Assembly: GCA_943737045.1 (NCBI GenBank)
Contig: CALSFV010000263.1
Location: 509,001 to 573,000, forward strand
Reading direction: 5' to 3'
DNA from: Parapristionchus giblindavisi
Taxonomy: Eukaryota; Nematoda; Chromadorea; Rhabditida; Diplogasteridae
DNA: 64,000 nucleotides
The translations under genes and the position numbers were made by a program. Positions 35,101 through 43,815 of this stretch are shown here, in pieces. Position 1 is the stretch's first letter. Every line of letters starts with the position of its first letter. The notes below the pieces were generated by a model. That model saw only the letters and a list, made by a program, of their open reading frames with translations, did no database searches and was not told where the DNA came from.

Positions 35101-37349
35101 GGCAACGGGAGCGGGAGCAGGGACGGTGCAATCGGAACACAGAAGAGATAGTGGATGTAAGTACTGTGGAAGGGGCGGGGCTTCACAGGGGTACGGTAGG
35201 TGTGAGTACGGACTGTGTAGGACTATGGCCCCAACTACTACTGTAGAAGGGGCGGGACTTCTTCACTTCATAGGGGTACGGTAGAAATGAATACAGGCGG
35301 GCTATGGCGGGGCTACGGTTACTGTAGACAGTGTATCTGTAGAATGGAGATCACAATGGAAGTGCATCGATTTATCGATTGATTGATGAAAATGATCGAT
35401 CCATTGCTTCAGCGTGGGATACGTGGGACAAGTTCTGGGCTCGTATTCACGAGGAAGAGCGGAGTTAGTTCTCGTGTATATGTGTAGCTGCTGCTTGTAG
35501 ATGGTGTAGGCAAGCCACGCCCACTTGGTGCGCCGAGTGCGGCAAGTCGGGCCGAGGTGTTTGCCGCTCACACCATACTTCTTTCTACTTATGCTACAAC
35601 ACACACACTTTTAATCTGATGGGAGAATAGCTTCGTAGAGATTATCTCCCACCTAAACTTCGTTAGACCGCTACAACTAGAAGACTAACCGTCCCGTCGC
35701 TTTGATCTTTGATCTTTGATCTCTGGTCTCTTGTCCACGTTTTTTTCTCCGCTTGCTCCTCTCATTGCCAGCCCATCTCGTCTATAGCTCCAATCCATTC
35801 TTTCAGCTCGACGATCTCGTTTCCCCTATCGCTTCAAGCATCACACCGTTAACCTCCTCACAGGTTTGTCACTCGTTGATTATTGATCGATATTGTTTTT
35901 ATTGATTTTTTTCTCCGACGCTTATACTTACAGTATGCTCCCTATCATACCCTCCTCCCTCCATAAACTGTTAACGGTCTCTTCACCACGCAGTGCTATC
36001 TCGTCCGAAGAGCGAAGTAGCGTATGCAAAGAGAAGGTAGTTAGAGAAATGCGAAATAGTGTGTGGGATGAAGAGACCGTCGACACCCCTACCTAATTCA
36101 GCCCCTGTTTGGAGTTTGCATTACGATAGTTGAGTGATGTATAGAATGGTCATGATTTTAATGATAGATAGAAGTTCTGTTGCTCTCACAACCGCCCAAG
36201 AACTATTATGAAAACCATTTTTCGCCAAGATCAATCAATAAATCAATAACTGCGAATACCGTAATCGGCTGATCCATTAACACAGGTCGTTCAGGAGGCT
36301 CGGAGGTGGATCGATTGATTAGCACCGATGTGATCCGGGGAAAGCTGGGCATGAGCGGAGATAGTGACGCGAAGAGGAGACTGTCGAATAGTGAGTGATT
36401 TGAATGATTTGATCTTTGATCTTTGGTCTTTCCAACTCTCGATTAATTTTTCTTTGATTTTTGTATATCTTGATCGGTTGGTCATCGGATATCTCAAACT
36501 CTTAACAGCTGGATATTTGAGTTTTGATTCTCTATTGATCTTTGATCTCATAATTTATTGATCTTTGATTTTTCAACTTGTTGATCTTTGATCTCTTCAG
36601 GTCCGGCCGTTCTCTCTACCGCTGTCATTGCTCGTTCGTCGTCCGCTCCTCGTCTGCAGACGTACAAACTGGATGAGGAGATCTCAGTTGGAGGTTGGTT
36701 GATCTTTGATCTCTGAAAAGGGGAGAGCGTGGTAGATGTAAGGGATCCTTTAGAATACCTAATCATTATCTCCAGAGATCCGTCGGTTCTGGCCTCCTCT
36801 GCGTTCACTGGAAACCCTCCACGATTCACTCTCCTTCCCCCAGCTGGATTCGTTCCTCTGTCGTCTTCTCAATATCGATCCGACCCCTGCGGCGACCCCC
36901 GAAGATCCTGCCACGAACGATGGTACGGTAGCTGGAGCAGCAGAGGATACTGTAGGCGCCAAAGGAGGTATTGATTGATTGAGTATTTGCTTTTTTTAGC
37001 TGTGATTTTTAAAATACTTTAGTGGCAACGTTTCGTGCGAATATGATGGGTTTACTTATACTTCAGTCATTTTTGTGCTCTTCGTCAATTCTTTTTAGAA
37101 AGAAACAAAATAAAGGGGGATTAAAACTGGTTGAGTTCGAAAATTTAAGAAAATTAAACTTTAATAAATGTAAAACGATACAGTGTTTGCATACTACTGG
37201 AGTAGTGCAGGTCTTAATCAATCAATAATTCCTTCCTGATTGACTCTTCTTCAGGCCATCCTCATGGTGAACTACTCATCGAGACGGCGGTAGATCGTCT
37301 ACTCCATCTATCGATCGATACCACCCCCTCACCATCCCCTCCCTCTTGA
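12933..37349 (+). CDS. PPIP5K: Diphosphoinositol pentakisphosphate kinase (PPIP5K / Vip1 family), 39 coding exons
   Basis: Makes and removes inositol pyrophosphates (InsP6 to 1-InsP7, 5-InsP7 to InsP8) in the cytosol. Coding exons: 12933-13124, 13264-13350, 14825-14941, 15321-15386, 16091-16184, 16439-16473, 16689-16808, 17646-17747, 17997-18089, 18143-18211, 18459-18560, 18833-18968, 19147-19250, 19762-19842, 19926-19982, 20520-20582, 21155-21234, 22860-22920, 25842-26046, 26311-26405, 26676-26777, 26996-27139, 27213-27330, 27544-27597, 27904-28124, 28448-28549, 29492-29631, 29876-29990, 31667-31738, 31808-31944, 33542-33632, 33707-33848, 34054-34185, 34773-35156, 35772-35864, 36286-36390, 36601-36693, 36776-36967, 37255-37349. 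They sum to 4,491 nt, giving 1,496 residues plus stop, with every junction GT-AG and in phase. The ATG follows TTTTGCAG directly, so the start may be a trans-splice site; an upstream exon is possible. Exons 1, 34 and 35 are the least certain. Confidence 0.95.
13126..13237 (+). repeat. 20-bp tandem repeat in PPIP5K intron 1
   Basis: Five to six units of GGGTTACGGTAGCCATCATG with substitutions, starting immediately after the exon 1 donor, which itself is gtacgg. It is the densest cluster of the TACGGTAG motif that recurs in this gene's introns. Confidence 0.9.
13740..14143. mobile_element. Inverted-repeat MITE in PPIP5K intron 2
   Basis: About 110-bp inverted arms (outer text CATGGGAATGGTGTGAACTC) are separated by about 170 bp. 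The arms share GATTTTCACGAAA and AAAACCTGCGAAATG. No coding sequence. Arm divergence is moderate, so it is not a very recent insertion. Confidence 0.8.
14312..14412. repeat. Purine-rich (GA)n tract
   Basis: Imperfect GAGAGAGGGAG repeats on the plus strand within PPIP5K intron 2. The Ser/Leu/Pro-rich frames on the minus strand are artefacts. Confidence 0.85.
16203..16252. repeat. (TTA)n microsatellite
   Basis: About 15 copies of TTA in PPIP5K intron 5, just after exon 5. Confidence 0.95.
19514..19757 (+). repeat. 17-bp minisatellite in PPIP5K intron 13
   Basis: About 14 copies of ATTGATTACRGTATTCC. It ends in GATTACTGTAG, which serves as the acceptor of exon 14, so the last unit merges into the splice site. 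Confidence 0.9.
20005..20336. mobile_element. Family A hairpin MITE interrupted by a second element, PPIP5K intron 15
   Basis: The outer arms TTTAAAGGGAGAGTGACTTC and GGTTTCGGTCCCTTTAA, with the CTGTTCTCTAACAACGAGAG core, match the family A consensus (other copies at 38,036-38,157 and 58,384-58,505). The left arm is split by the element at 20,033-20,221. Confidence 0.8.
20033..20221. mobile_element. 189-bp element with 8-bp target duplication nested in family A hairpin
   Basis: Flanked by exact CTCTCAAT duplications (20,025-20,032 and 20,222-20,229); removing one restores the family A arm. Terminal repeats are CATACATT. An 8-bp duplication is typical of hAT-type transposons. A related copy lies in opposite orientation at 46,289-46,482. 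Confidence 0.8.
20917..21063. mobile_element. Hairpin MITE in PPIP5K intron 16
   Basis: The arms GTATGCAAGAAC and GTTCTTGCATAC enclose a near-perfect stem containing TGACGTCATTAGCGTAGGCG and its complement. Total length is about 147 bp including the CAGTGG/CCACAG ends. Confidence 0.8.
21155..21607 (+). CDS. PPIP5K: Alternative 3' end of PPIP5K: retained intron 17 with acidic tail
   Basis: Exon 17 normally ends at 21,234 before a gtacgg donor. Without that splice the frame stays open for 123 more codons to a TGA at 21,605-21,607. The added residues are strongly acidic (long Asp and Glu runs, then a Ser/Glu stretch and [11 protein letters not shown] near the end). A clean AATAAA lies at 22,435-22,440, well inside the intron. 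Joined to exons 1-16 this gives 656 residues: the whole kinase and RHGDRTP but no YASDEGR part of the phosphatase. It could be a real short isoform or chance openness of a GAT/GAC-rich intron. Confidence 0.55.
   Translation: MASIEHDMEAVEEAIKKWDQVRTVLEMYGDSSNDDNDDDDDVIDDVDDVIDDDDTTVPRAARTTLSFRFTRGPTTMITVTASSPVPGSDEEDEEEEDEGVGTVGMGRESRVESSGVFSEEESDYDEDDEWTWKVHVNDYGIPAGGERDSD
21934..22042. mobile_element. Hairpin MITE, family D, in the retained-intron 3' region
   Basis: TGCATCATTACATTTGCC and its inverted copy enclose a GC-rich centre (CGCCGTAAC/GTTACGGCG). A second copy is at 61,711-61,812. It sits between the alternative stop codon and the AATAAA at 22,435, so it would be in the 3' UTR of the short isoform. 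Confidence 0.8.
22435..22440 (+). promoter_or_regulatory. Candidate poly(A) signal AATAAA for the short PPIP5K transcript
   Basis: Exact AATAAA followed by T-rich DNA, about 830 nt after the alternative stop. There is no direct evidence of use. Confidence 0.35.
23227..25681. mobile_element. Foldback transposon with minisatellite arms, PPIP5K intron 18
   Basis: Flanked by TTATAA on both sides (23,221-23,226 and 25,682-25,687). The ends GGGCAGTACGACATTTTGG and its complement are inverted. Each arm starts with an array of about 22-24 units of 15-16 bp (TTTTGGAACGGGACG or TTTTGGAACACGGACG). The inner arms share CGGTTCGGTGGGTCAGAT repeats in about 115-bp units. The unpaired centre is about 24,060-24,190. 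Open frames through the arrays are repeat artefacts. It resembles foldback elements known in flies and nematodes; no transposase is visible. Confidence 0.85.
24725..25292. mobile_element. Nested 568-bp element in the right arm of the foldback transposon
   Basis: The ends CACGGACGGGACA and TGTCCCGTCCGTG are inverted. A TGCT duplication flanks it (24,721-24,724 and 25,293-25,296); removing one copy restores the sequence matching the uninterrupted left arm at about 23,620-23,640. The interior is non-coding and AT-rich. Confidence 0.8.
26047..26110. repeat. (TAA)n microsatellite
   Basis: About 20 TAA copies directly after the exon 19 donor. Confidence 0.95.
27684..27716 (+). other. Possible 33-nt cassette exon in PPIP5K intron 24
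   Basis: An AG acceptor (caatcaaag) and a gtagga donor bound exactly 33 nt whose phase fits both exon 24 and exon 25. It would add 11 basic residues ([11 protein letters not shown]). The acceptor is weak for a nematode, so this is speculative. Confidence 0.25.
28663..29310 (+). repeat. Direct duplication bracketing a MITE in PPIP5K intron 26
   Basis: About 90 bp (GGATATTCTTTGACTGCACG ... GAAACACGAAGCGTACTGG ... ATAGTTAA) occurs at 28,663-28,748 and again, with changes, at 29,210-29,297. The first copy has the MITE inserted at its TTAA. Confidence 0.75.
28749..29035 (+). mobile_element. TTAA-flanked MITE
   Basis: TTAA on both sides (28,745-28,748 and 29,036-29,039). The ends AGAAGGGGACCCATGAGTT and AACTCGTGGGTCTCCATCT are inverted. 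The 125-codon frame running through it is not conserved in the second copy (38,501-38,782), so it is probably not a gene. TTAA duplication is characteristic of piggyBac-type transposons. Confidence 0.8.
29325..29491 (+). repeat. Tandem repeat carrying copies of the exon 27 acceptor
   Basis: About 58-bp units read TTACGGTAGACCATATCC ... CCTTCAGGAGTACGGTAGT. The last unit ends at the true acceptor: CCCCTTCAG followed by exon 27 GAGTACGGTATC. At least two upstream units contain the same CTTCAG plus GAGTACGGTA text. Confidence 0.85.
30321..30395 (+). pseudogene. tRNA-like sequence in left arm of E2
   Basis: TGGTGCAGTGGATAAGGTG (A box) and ACTGGTTCGATCCC (B box) at tRNA spacing. The acceptor stem is unpaired. 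Confidence 0.55.
30541..31156 (+). pseudogene. Frame-broken transposon protein remnant with Cys-rich C-terminus
   Basis: Two overlapping frames look like one protein shifted at about 30,730-30,790. The first has an acidic stretch ([13 protein letters not shown]). The second continues with RPFKALVRR and [14 protein letters not shown] and ends in a zinc-binding-like series, C-x3-HC-x2-C-x4-C-x2-C-x5-C-x2-H (from THCHDRHC to FCFDHF), then a stop. Cys-rich C-termini occur in several DDE transposases, but I do not recognise this family and see no DDE triad. A short intron instead of a frameshift is possible. Confidence 0.5.
31252..31325 (-). pseudogene. tRNA-like sequence in right arm of E2
   Basis: Inverted counterpart of 30,321-30,395, with both internal boxes preserved. 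Confidence 0.55.
31952..32104. repeat. (TAA)n and (TAACAA)n microsatellite
   Basis: Interspersed AATAATAAC and TAA units just after the exon 30 donor. The long poly-Leu minus frame through here is an artefact. Confidence 0.95.
32412..32484 (+). pseudogene. tRNA-like sequence in left arm of E3
   Basis: Excellent A box (TGGCGCAGTGGTAAAGATGC) and B box with a perfect T-arm stem (GCGGGTTCGATCCCCGC). The 5' acceptor strand does not pair with the 3' strand. Confidence 0.6.
32943..33016 (-). pseudogene. tRNA-like sequence in right arm of E3
   Basis: Inverted copy of 32,412-32,484, differing by only about 2 bases; the differences leave the A box and T arm intact. Confidence 0.6.
34434..34556. mobile_element. 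Family B hairpin inside a larger inverted repeat, PPIP5K intron 33
   Basis: TTTAAAGGAACTCCTCGGGC and its partner AGCTCGGGGGTGTGTCTTTAA bound the hairpin. It sits between GGAGCGTAACCTTTGTCA (about 34,290) and TGACAAAGATTACGCTCC (about 34,577), which look like the arms of a family A element, suggesting B inserted into A. Confidence 0.7.
35972..36092. mobile_element. Degenerate family A hairpin, PPIP5K intron 35
   Basis: GGTCTCTTCACCACGCAGTG and GATGAAGAGACCGTC are inverted around GAAATGCGAAATAGTGTG, matching the family A core. Confidence 0.6.
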
Positions 37350-37733
37350 TCATGCTGTAGCTGTGTGGATTACGGTAACCATCACTTCATTGATTGATTC
37401 ACGCTCTATCTCTCCATATCGATGACCCTGTATCATGAATTATTCACTTTATTGATTGATTTTTGCACTTTCTTGAAATATGGAGTACTCTTGTAGAATT
37501 ATGGTTGTATCTCATGCATATCGATTGTAGTTGGCTTACCGTAACCCGTAGATGATTACTGTAATTATTTATTTGACTTACCGTAATCTCTAATTGTTCT
37601 ACCGTACCCCTCCCCTCAATGACACAAGAGACATTCCAATATCTGATTCTACAATATATTATGTTTTTTTGTGAATATGAAATATACATTTAGTCATAAT
37701 TTGCTTTATTATAAGCCTAGCTAATTCTAAGGC

Positions 37734-37813
37734 TCAGGTGTTTGATTACATGCATGACCATGCCATAAATCGCACAAATTATCGGTGATCGTGCATGAAT
37801 TCAAACACCTGAG
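37734..37813. mobile_element. 80-bp hairpin element downstream of PPIP5K
   Basis: CTCAGGTGTTTGA and TCAAACACCTGAG are perfect inverted ends, with further pairing inside (CATGCATGA/TCGTGCATGAA). A second hairpin (ACGGTATTT/AAATACCGT) follows to about 37,915. Confidence 0.65.
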
Positions 37814-38035
37814 GGAGCTAAATCGGTTAACGGTATTTTTGTATCGGTTGTGCTCTCTCGTTGAGAGAGAAAATATGAAATATTATGTGTGATATGGAAA
37901 TACCGTTGATCCAAACGATTATGCTCATTTTATATGATGGTTTTATTATGTAACAAGTATGTGGCACATTTGCGTTTCGTATGATGAATAAATTTGTCGG
38001 ATTTATTTGTGTTTCAATGTGTGATCAAGTGATTC

Positions 38036-38157
38036 TTTAAGGGACACAAACCTTTGGCAACGGTCTCTTCAGTGGTCTACGCTCTCTCGTTGTTAGAGAA
38101 CAGAGAAATAGTGTGCGCAATGAAGAGACCATTGAAAGAGGTCACTCTCCCTTTAAA
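38036..38157. mobile_element. Hairpin MITE, family A
   Basis: TTTAAGGGACACAAACC and CACTCTCCCTTTAAAG ends. The CTCTCGTTGTTAGAGAACAG core is followed by GAAATAGTGTGCGCAATGAA. Confidence 0.8.
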
Positions 38158-38199
38158 GAACTACACAAACTTTAAACTAATATTTTATAATATTTCATC

Positions 38200-38345
38200 G
38201 GCACTACTTCAGAACACGGGACCGGTCCAAAAGAATGGTATAAAGGTCTACCATAAAAGGCCTTTTCCTTCGTGTTTTCTTATTTTATTTTTCGCATCCT
38301 TTTGGACTGTTCCGGTGTTCTGGTCCCTTGCTCCGAAGTAGTGTA
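38200..38345. mobile_element. hAT-like MITE (GGCACTACTTCAGAA family)
   Basis: Inverted ends GGCACTACTTCAGAAC and CCGAAGTAGTGTA. The flanks ATTTCATC and ATTTAATC match at 7 of 8 positions, consistent with an aged 8-bp duplication. Same family as 57,573-57,713. Confidence 0.7.
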
Positions 38346-38500
38346 ATTTAATCAACACTAACATAACATTTCACAATCAACAAATCAACTATCGAAAACA
38401 AATAATCCGTACTCGCCTTCGCTCTGCAATAAGAAAAGCAGTTTCACCAGGAAGCAGACACGATGTAAATATACAGAAGTTTATTTACTCTTCACCTTAA

Positions 38501-38782
38501 AGATGGAGACCCACGAGTTTTTTCGTAATAAGACTGTTCGGATAGAATGATAGAGATTCATCACACGAATCGAAAGACATATTTGATCTTGATTCCCGAT
38601 ATGTTTAAAGCACACTATGTGCATTGAAAGTATAACTTTCAAGGAATGTATGTAGAGAGGATTTGCGTACTTGCTCTCTCATTTTCTCATTATCCCTTAT
38701 GCCAATTACCATATAAAATAAACAATAGCCAACATGCTTATCGTGGCGGGAGTCAGTCATGCCAACTCATGGGTCCCCTTCA
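38501..38782 (-). mobile_element. TTAA-flanked MITE, second copy
   Basis: Inverted relative to 28,749-29,035 and roughly 85-90% similar by eye. TTAA flanks on both sides (38,497-38,500 and 38,783-38,786). Confidence 0.8.
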
Positions 38783-39233
38783 TTAATCGATATCTTTCCA
38801 AGAATTGTCTAGGAATACAATGCACTCATAGTTATAGTGTACTGTGGGTTTTATCATAGGACTAGTTGATCTCTGATCTCTGGTTGGTTGGGACTATTGT
38901 GCAATGGATTGCTGTATAGTACTGGACTGAACTGGACTGGTTGGATGGCTGGACGTCAAACACAATTTCGATATTTTTTTAAATTTCAATTCAATTCCTC
39001 ATAAGATACACCTTTCGCCCCATCTGTGATTGATGATTTTTCCATTTTTCGACATACAACAATGATTATGGATTAGTTGAACATATCATTTCCCATTTCC
39101 ACGGATAATGGTTAAATTGTAGTACACCAATCCTCCCCACTACCAATTTTACCCACCCAACCCAACCTAACCCCTCCCCCACGATCTCCGGCCGGCCGGT
39201 AATTTTGCCCATTTGCTGAAAGGCTTTTTATCG

Positions 39234-39272
39234 TCTTTCCGCACAGTAACGGGCCCTGTTACTGTGCGAAAA
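39234..39272. other. Short palindrome (hairpin)
   Basis: CGCACAGTAAC and GTTACTGTGCG flank a GGGCCC centre, extending to TTTCC/GAAAA imperfectly. No known function. Confidence 0.5.
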
Positions 39273-39401
39273 GCGAAACTGATAATACGTTTGCGAGATA
39301 AATAAAAAAGCAAACCTTTGTGAGCTTACTGTGAATAGGAACAACAGAAACAACCAAAATATTTTGTATTATGTAGTTAAATAATAATAAAACAATGTTC
39401 C

Positions 39402-39738
39402 CTCCTTGTGCCAATCATTTGCCAACCTGTATCAAATATGTTTCAAGGAGCTGACCCAGCTATGACTAGGGTATCACTCATTGTCAGATTCAATTCAATC
39501 TGTACAATTCTGTCTCTCTCTTAATTCTGGTTATGAGAAGTTGTTCTCGCCAGGGCGTTAATTGATTGTTATCAGTAGCGTGAGTTGAGACTAAGGGGCT
39601 TGTCCCATAACAAAGAATTGGAAGGCAATGATCGGTGCACAGGTAGCTTAATGGTAGAGCAATGCCCCGGATAGGCAGAGGTCGTGGGTTCGACTCCCTC
39701 CTTGTGCCAATCATTTGCCAACCTGTATCAAATAAAAC
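39402..39738 (+). repeat. tRNA-derived SINE-like copies
   Basis: A 38-bp text starting CCTCCTTGTGCCAATCATTT occurs at 39,402 and 39,697. The second copy is preceded by a tRNA-like head (39,636-39,705). The first lacks the head, as a 5'-truncated SINE would. Confidence 0.5.
39636..39705 (+). pseudogene. tRNA-like sequence
   Basis: TAGCTTAATGGTAGAGCA (D arm) and GTGGGTTCGACTCCC (T arm with one mismatch), followed by CTTGTGCCA. The acceptor stem pairs imperfectly and the loop lacks U33, so it is unlikely to be a working tRNA. Confidence 0.45.
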
Positions 39739-39739
39739 A

Positions 39740-42700
39740 ATGCATGATATATTGCTGAATAATCATGTGTACTTAGAATATGTGGGACCACTGATCAAGT
39801 ATGGAGATTATCATCATCTCTTTTTGATCATATTCATTTTCATGTGTCGTTGCATGCGTGTGCATGTAGATAAAATATAAATATATAATAATATCTGCAA
39901 CAGTAAATTCGTTCGAAAAATTCATTAAACTCACTTTACATCCACGAATGAGATTGAGCAGCCGAAATAGAATGAAAGCAACGATAAAAATGAAATGTAA
40001 ATGACGACTAGCCATATAGAAATCCGTTGTACAAAAAAACAAATGAAAGCTAACATAATCTAGATTTGCATTTAAAGTAAGTTACTGGACGATATTCAAT
40101 ATTTCTTTCTTCCAACCCTCCCTTACAAGACTAAAACCATGTATATATTTCAAAACCATCCTGGACGATTCAAACGGGGTGCAGTATATTCACTGACCAT
40201 ACGAAAACATTGTTATTGTTATTATTTTTGTTTACTTTAAAAAGTGTTTACGTGCAGAGGGGCATACTCAAGGCAGACTTCAAGTGCGACACTTCTATTT
40301 TAGTCTCGTCGTCTTTTCCTCATCGACCTCTACTATATATAGTGTAGTCAGTGTCGTCACTTTTACAGCGTTTCATGCATGTCTCGTCTGTGTAGTCAAG
40401 TATTTTTGACTTGCCGCGCGGTGCACCACGGTGTGGGAAGACGGTGTACACCGTGGGTTGTGCTGCCACCCATCTTTTTTTCTCGCGGGAAAGCCGTTGA
40501 GAGGTCCAAACTCGCGGGGTACTCCGTTAAAGGATCTAGAACGCGAGTGATAAGTAAAAATATAGGAGTTTACACACCGTGGTTCACGCCGCGACTAAAA
40601 AATACGGGAGTAATAAGAACAATGGGGACATTCAACTCAATTTAATGCACTGTATTGTCCGTTTAAAATGTACTTGTATATTTGCCTTGCTACTAGCTGC
40701 TAAACGGAGAAATATAATAACTATCTATCCCCTCCAACTTTTTCCTGCCTTCCTTCCTCGCTCTCTCTCTGATCTACGTACTATCTCACTTGTGCGCTCT
40801 CTCTATACATTGAAACACATTGTGGCTGCGGCCGGCTACTCTCGAATAAACAAGTGTATTTTATACTGATAATACCCGTTATCCTATTATTGCACACGCT
40901 CGTCCGCTGTCACTAGTCTGTCTTCTAACCTATGTTTCAGTGAATGTCTGTTGAGCGAAGGGTACGAGTTTAGTCTAGGCTTTTCATAGTCCTCGCTTGA
41001 TGAAACTTCAGAGAAGGTCTTGAGGCAGACGAAAAAAAAAATAGACGAAACGTGCCTAATAAAATTTCAATAGGCGCCGATAAAAAGCCGATAAAATAAA
41101 TAGTAAATATATGATCTTTAGATGTTGTGGACGCATTTCCCCGCTAAAAAAGTCCCAAAACCATAGGGCGAAGTAGTTTTTCCTCGTCATCGAACATGTT
41201 TATGGAAGTGTGGCCATCCGGGATGAAGTAGGAAGTTTCACACCTTCGCGATTCATCGGAGCATGGCCAATTGTCGTTTCACTACTTGAAAACAGAGAAC
41301 GAACAGAGAACTAGTGTAGAATAATCTCGTTTGAATGATTTGTATATCCGTTGCATAATAGTATACTACTATACGAGATAGATACAGAATTGTACAGTCA
41401 CCCGCTGCACAGTCTTATATTCTTATTCTTATTCTTTATTCCATCGTATTTGACATAGCATGAAATGGGATGGCATGAGGGTATCGATGGATGTGGCTAA
41501 CTATTACCTAATTGTAAGTAGCGATTTCGGCATGGGCTTTTGGTACAGTGGCAGTTTGGGAGAAGGATGAATCTTATAAAACATGATAATTATGTGAGGG
41601 TATAAACTATCATGACTCATAGAGTATCTGAGAAAGACCATCCAAGCATGCGTAATTGGAATTCATCAATGATAACTGTGTTTTGGTTTTATTTACGGAG
41701 AATATAATTGATTTTTCGCATTTTGTTTTTTACTTTATCGATTTCAAATAGGACGCTTTCAGAATTTACGTTGTCTGCGCTTTCTTTAAAAAGCAAATAA
41801 ACGCATAAATATTATTATAACGACATGTGCGAAACTACATATATTTGTATGCAAACCTATAGTAGTCCATACATCTTCATACGCTTTATGGTGTCTATGC
41901 GTACACTATAAGGCAAAATTATTAATTTATAATTATTAATTTATAACATTATTTAATTTCAACATTAATGTTTATGCTAACCTATATTTGTACCTTTTAG
42001 TTATCATTAATATAACATTGGCATTGGACGTAGCGGCCGAAACACCATAAGGCACACTATAACTATCCTACATATTTCTTTTAAATGATTTACATTTTAC
42101 GTGCATGCAAACCTATACTTGTACATCTATTATTATTATATTGTTAATTTAATTGCGATTTATTTGAGCCCTGGGCCCTTTTGTGCTTGAGGTTACATTG
42201 CTCGATTGCGAGACATTTTTGTACAGACAATAAATAAATCTTAACACTTCCGGGTTCTGTTTGTTTTTAATTAAAGTATTTTTAGATTATAGGGATATCC
42301 CGAGCTATTTTTACTCTCCGTTCTGGAAAACGAAGGAAGTGAGAGAGCATTGTCAGAGCGGAGAGTTTCAAATGTGTTCAGTTGCTTTTAAAGGACTAGC
42401 CCAAGCATATGCAATTTTTCGTCTGTGTTCTGTTGTTCTTACTCGTATTCTTTATTTCCAGCACAGGAAATGAGAGAGAGAATGACTAATTTTCATAGGT
42501 CCGTCGTGTTATCACCGAATAGGTTGAAGGTTTCTGGCCAAAATGGAAATACGTTTCACTCTCAAAATATAACTCAACGTCGAAGTGAACTCCAATTTTC
42601 GAGACCATTCGCACTAAACGGTGATATAATAATAATAATAAATCTATTAGTATCAGTTTGATCTGAACGAATCGGTTGAAGGTATCAGGGAAATTGGTAT

Positions 42701-43630
42701 AATGTCTCACTTCTACTGAATATGAAGGCATTTCAACGATTTCGATCATTTTAGACCATTCCCGAAGCGTTTTTGGTCTTTTATCTTTTATTTCTAGTAT
42801 TCGTCCCCATTTCTCTCTTTACTTTCTCTACTTTTGATCGTCCAACTTTTAATTTATCCTTAATATGAGGTAATAGGAAGAAATCTCAGAGGGGCCTAAA
42901 GTGTTTAAATGCTCTCTATCGTAGAGTGTCGTAAATAACGCCAAATGCCACCAAGTCGTATCCATCATACAATCACACTTGTGACCCCCAATCTTTTAAT
43001 TTGAAATTACGCTATACTGTTGCTAAAATTACTTCGTTTTTCGTTTCCCTAAGCCGCTCTCGGAACGTTTTGGCTCCAGAAATAAATAAATATTTATCGG
43101 CGCTATGATATACGGAACAGATAATAATAATATGATTGAAGTATTGATTGCGCATGGTAAGTGATCTGAGAATAGGTGAATGGGTGGGAAAATGATGATA
43201 AAGAATGATGGTTTGGTGTTTCAGATAGCATAGTAGAATCATGATTGATTGACAAATTACATAGAAAGGGGAAGCAAATATCCAATTACTCCGAGCTACA
43301 CCCGCCCTTCATTCATTCGGATTCGGGGAACTCTCCATGTTGTTTTCTTGGAACTGCTCAGAAGTTCACTTCAACTCTAAAATAAATTCTTAATTATTCT
43401 TTAATATGTTGCTTTGGAATTGTTCACAATAATTTTCTATTCGTTCGTTCGTTCACCTGGCACTGATCGCCTGATGCAATATTTTTGATTTTGTTTTTTT
43501 TTAAAACATTTCAAACGATCTATGCGATGGGTCACCGGATCTGTAGCTATATGAGATGGTTGCACACTTGAAATGTTCATAAAAAGAAAAAAAAAGGTAA
43601 AGGTATCCCAAGATTCAAGGCACACGAACT
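39740..43630. other. No supported gene
   Basis: Short frames only. A degenerate family B hairpin is at about 42,290-42,405. A GC-richer patch at 40,370-40,640 with a TATATATAG upstream (about 40,333) could be an LTR or promoter fragment, but I find no matching second copy here. Confidence 0.5.
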
Positions 43631-43631
43631 C

Positions 43632-43815
43632 TGGTATTTTGCCACTCAAAGTCTACTTAAACTACGTCACAGACTTTAAGTGAAAGAACATTTGACGAAA
43701 TGCATTACAGTATACCACACCACTTTAAGTAGACTTACGTCTCACTTTAAGTTTACTTAAAGTCTACTTAAAGTGGGAAAGTTTAAGTAGACTTTAAGTG
43801 GCAAAATACCAGAGA
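43632..43815. mobile_element. Inverted-repeat MITE
   Basis: Ends CTCTGGTATTTTGCCACT and AGTGGCAAAATACCAGAG. The interior is made of several copies of AAGTCTACTTAAA in both orientations. No coding. Confidence 0.75.

Larger units (their letters stand above)
33542..37349 (+). other. PPIP5K: PPIP5K C-terminal tail exons 31-39
   Basis: Residues 1056-1496. Mostly Ser/Thr/Pro/Glu-rich and probably disordered, with a basic patch PKRARH in exon 34. A conserved island in exon 38, [15 protein letters not shown] (about 1408-1422), corresponds to the block near the C-terminus of vertebrate PPIP5Ks with the LETLHNSLSL pattern. This island confirms that the long tail belongs to the gene. The stop TGA is at 37,347-37,349. 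No perfect AATAAA occurs just downstream; variant signals such as TATGAA near 37,675 are possible. Confidence 0.85.
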
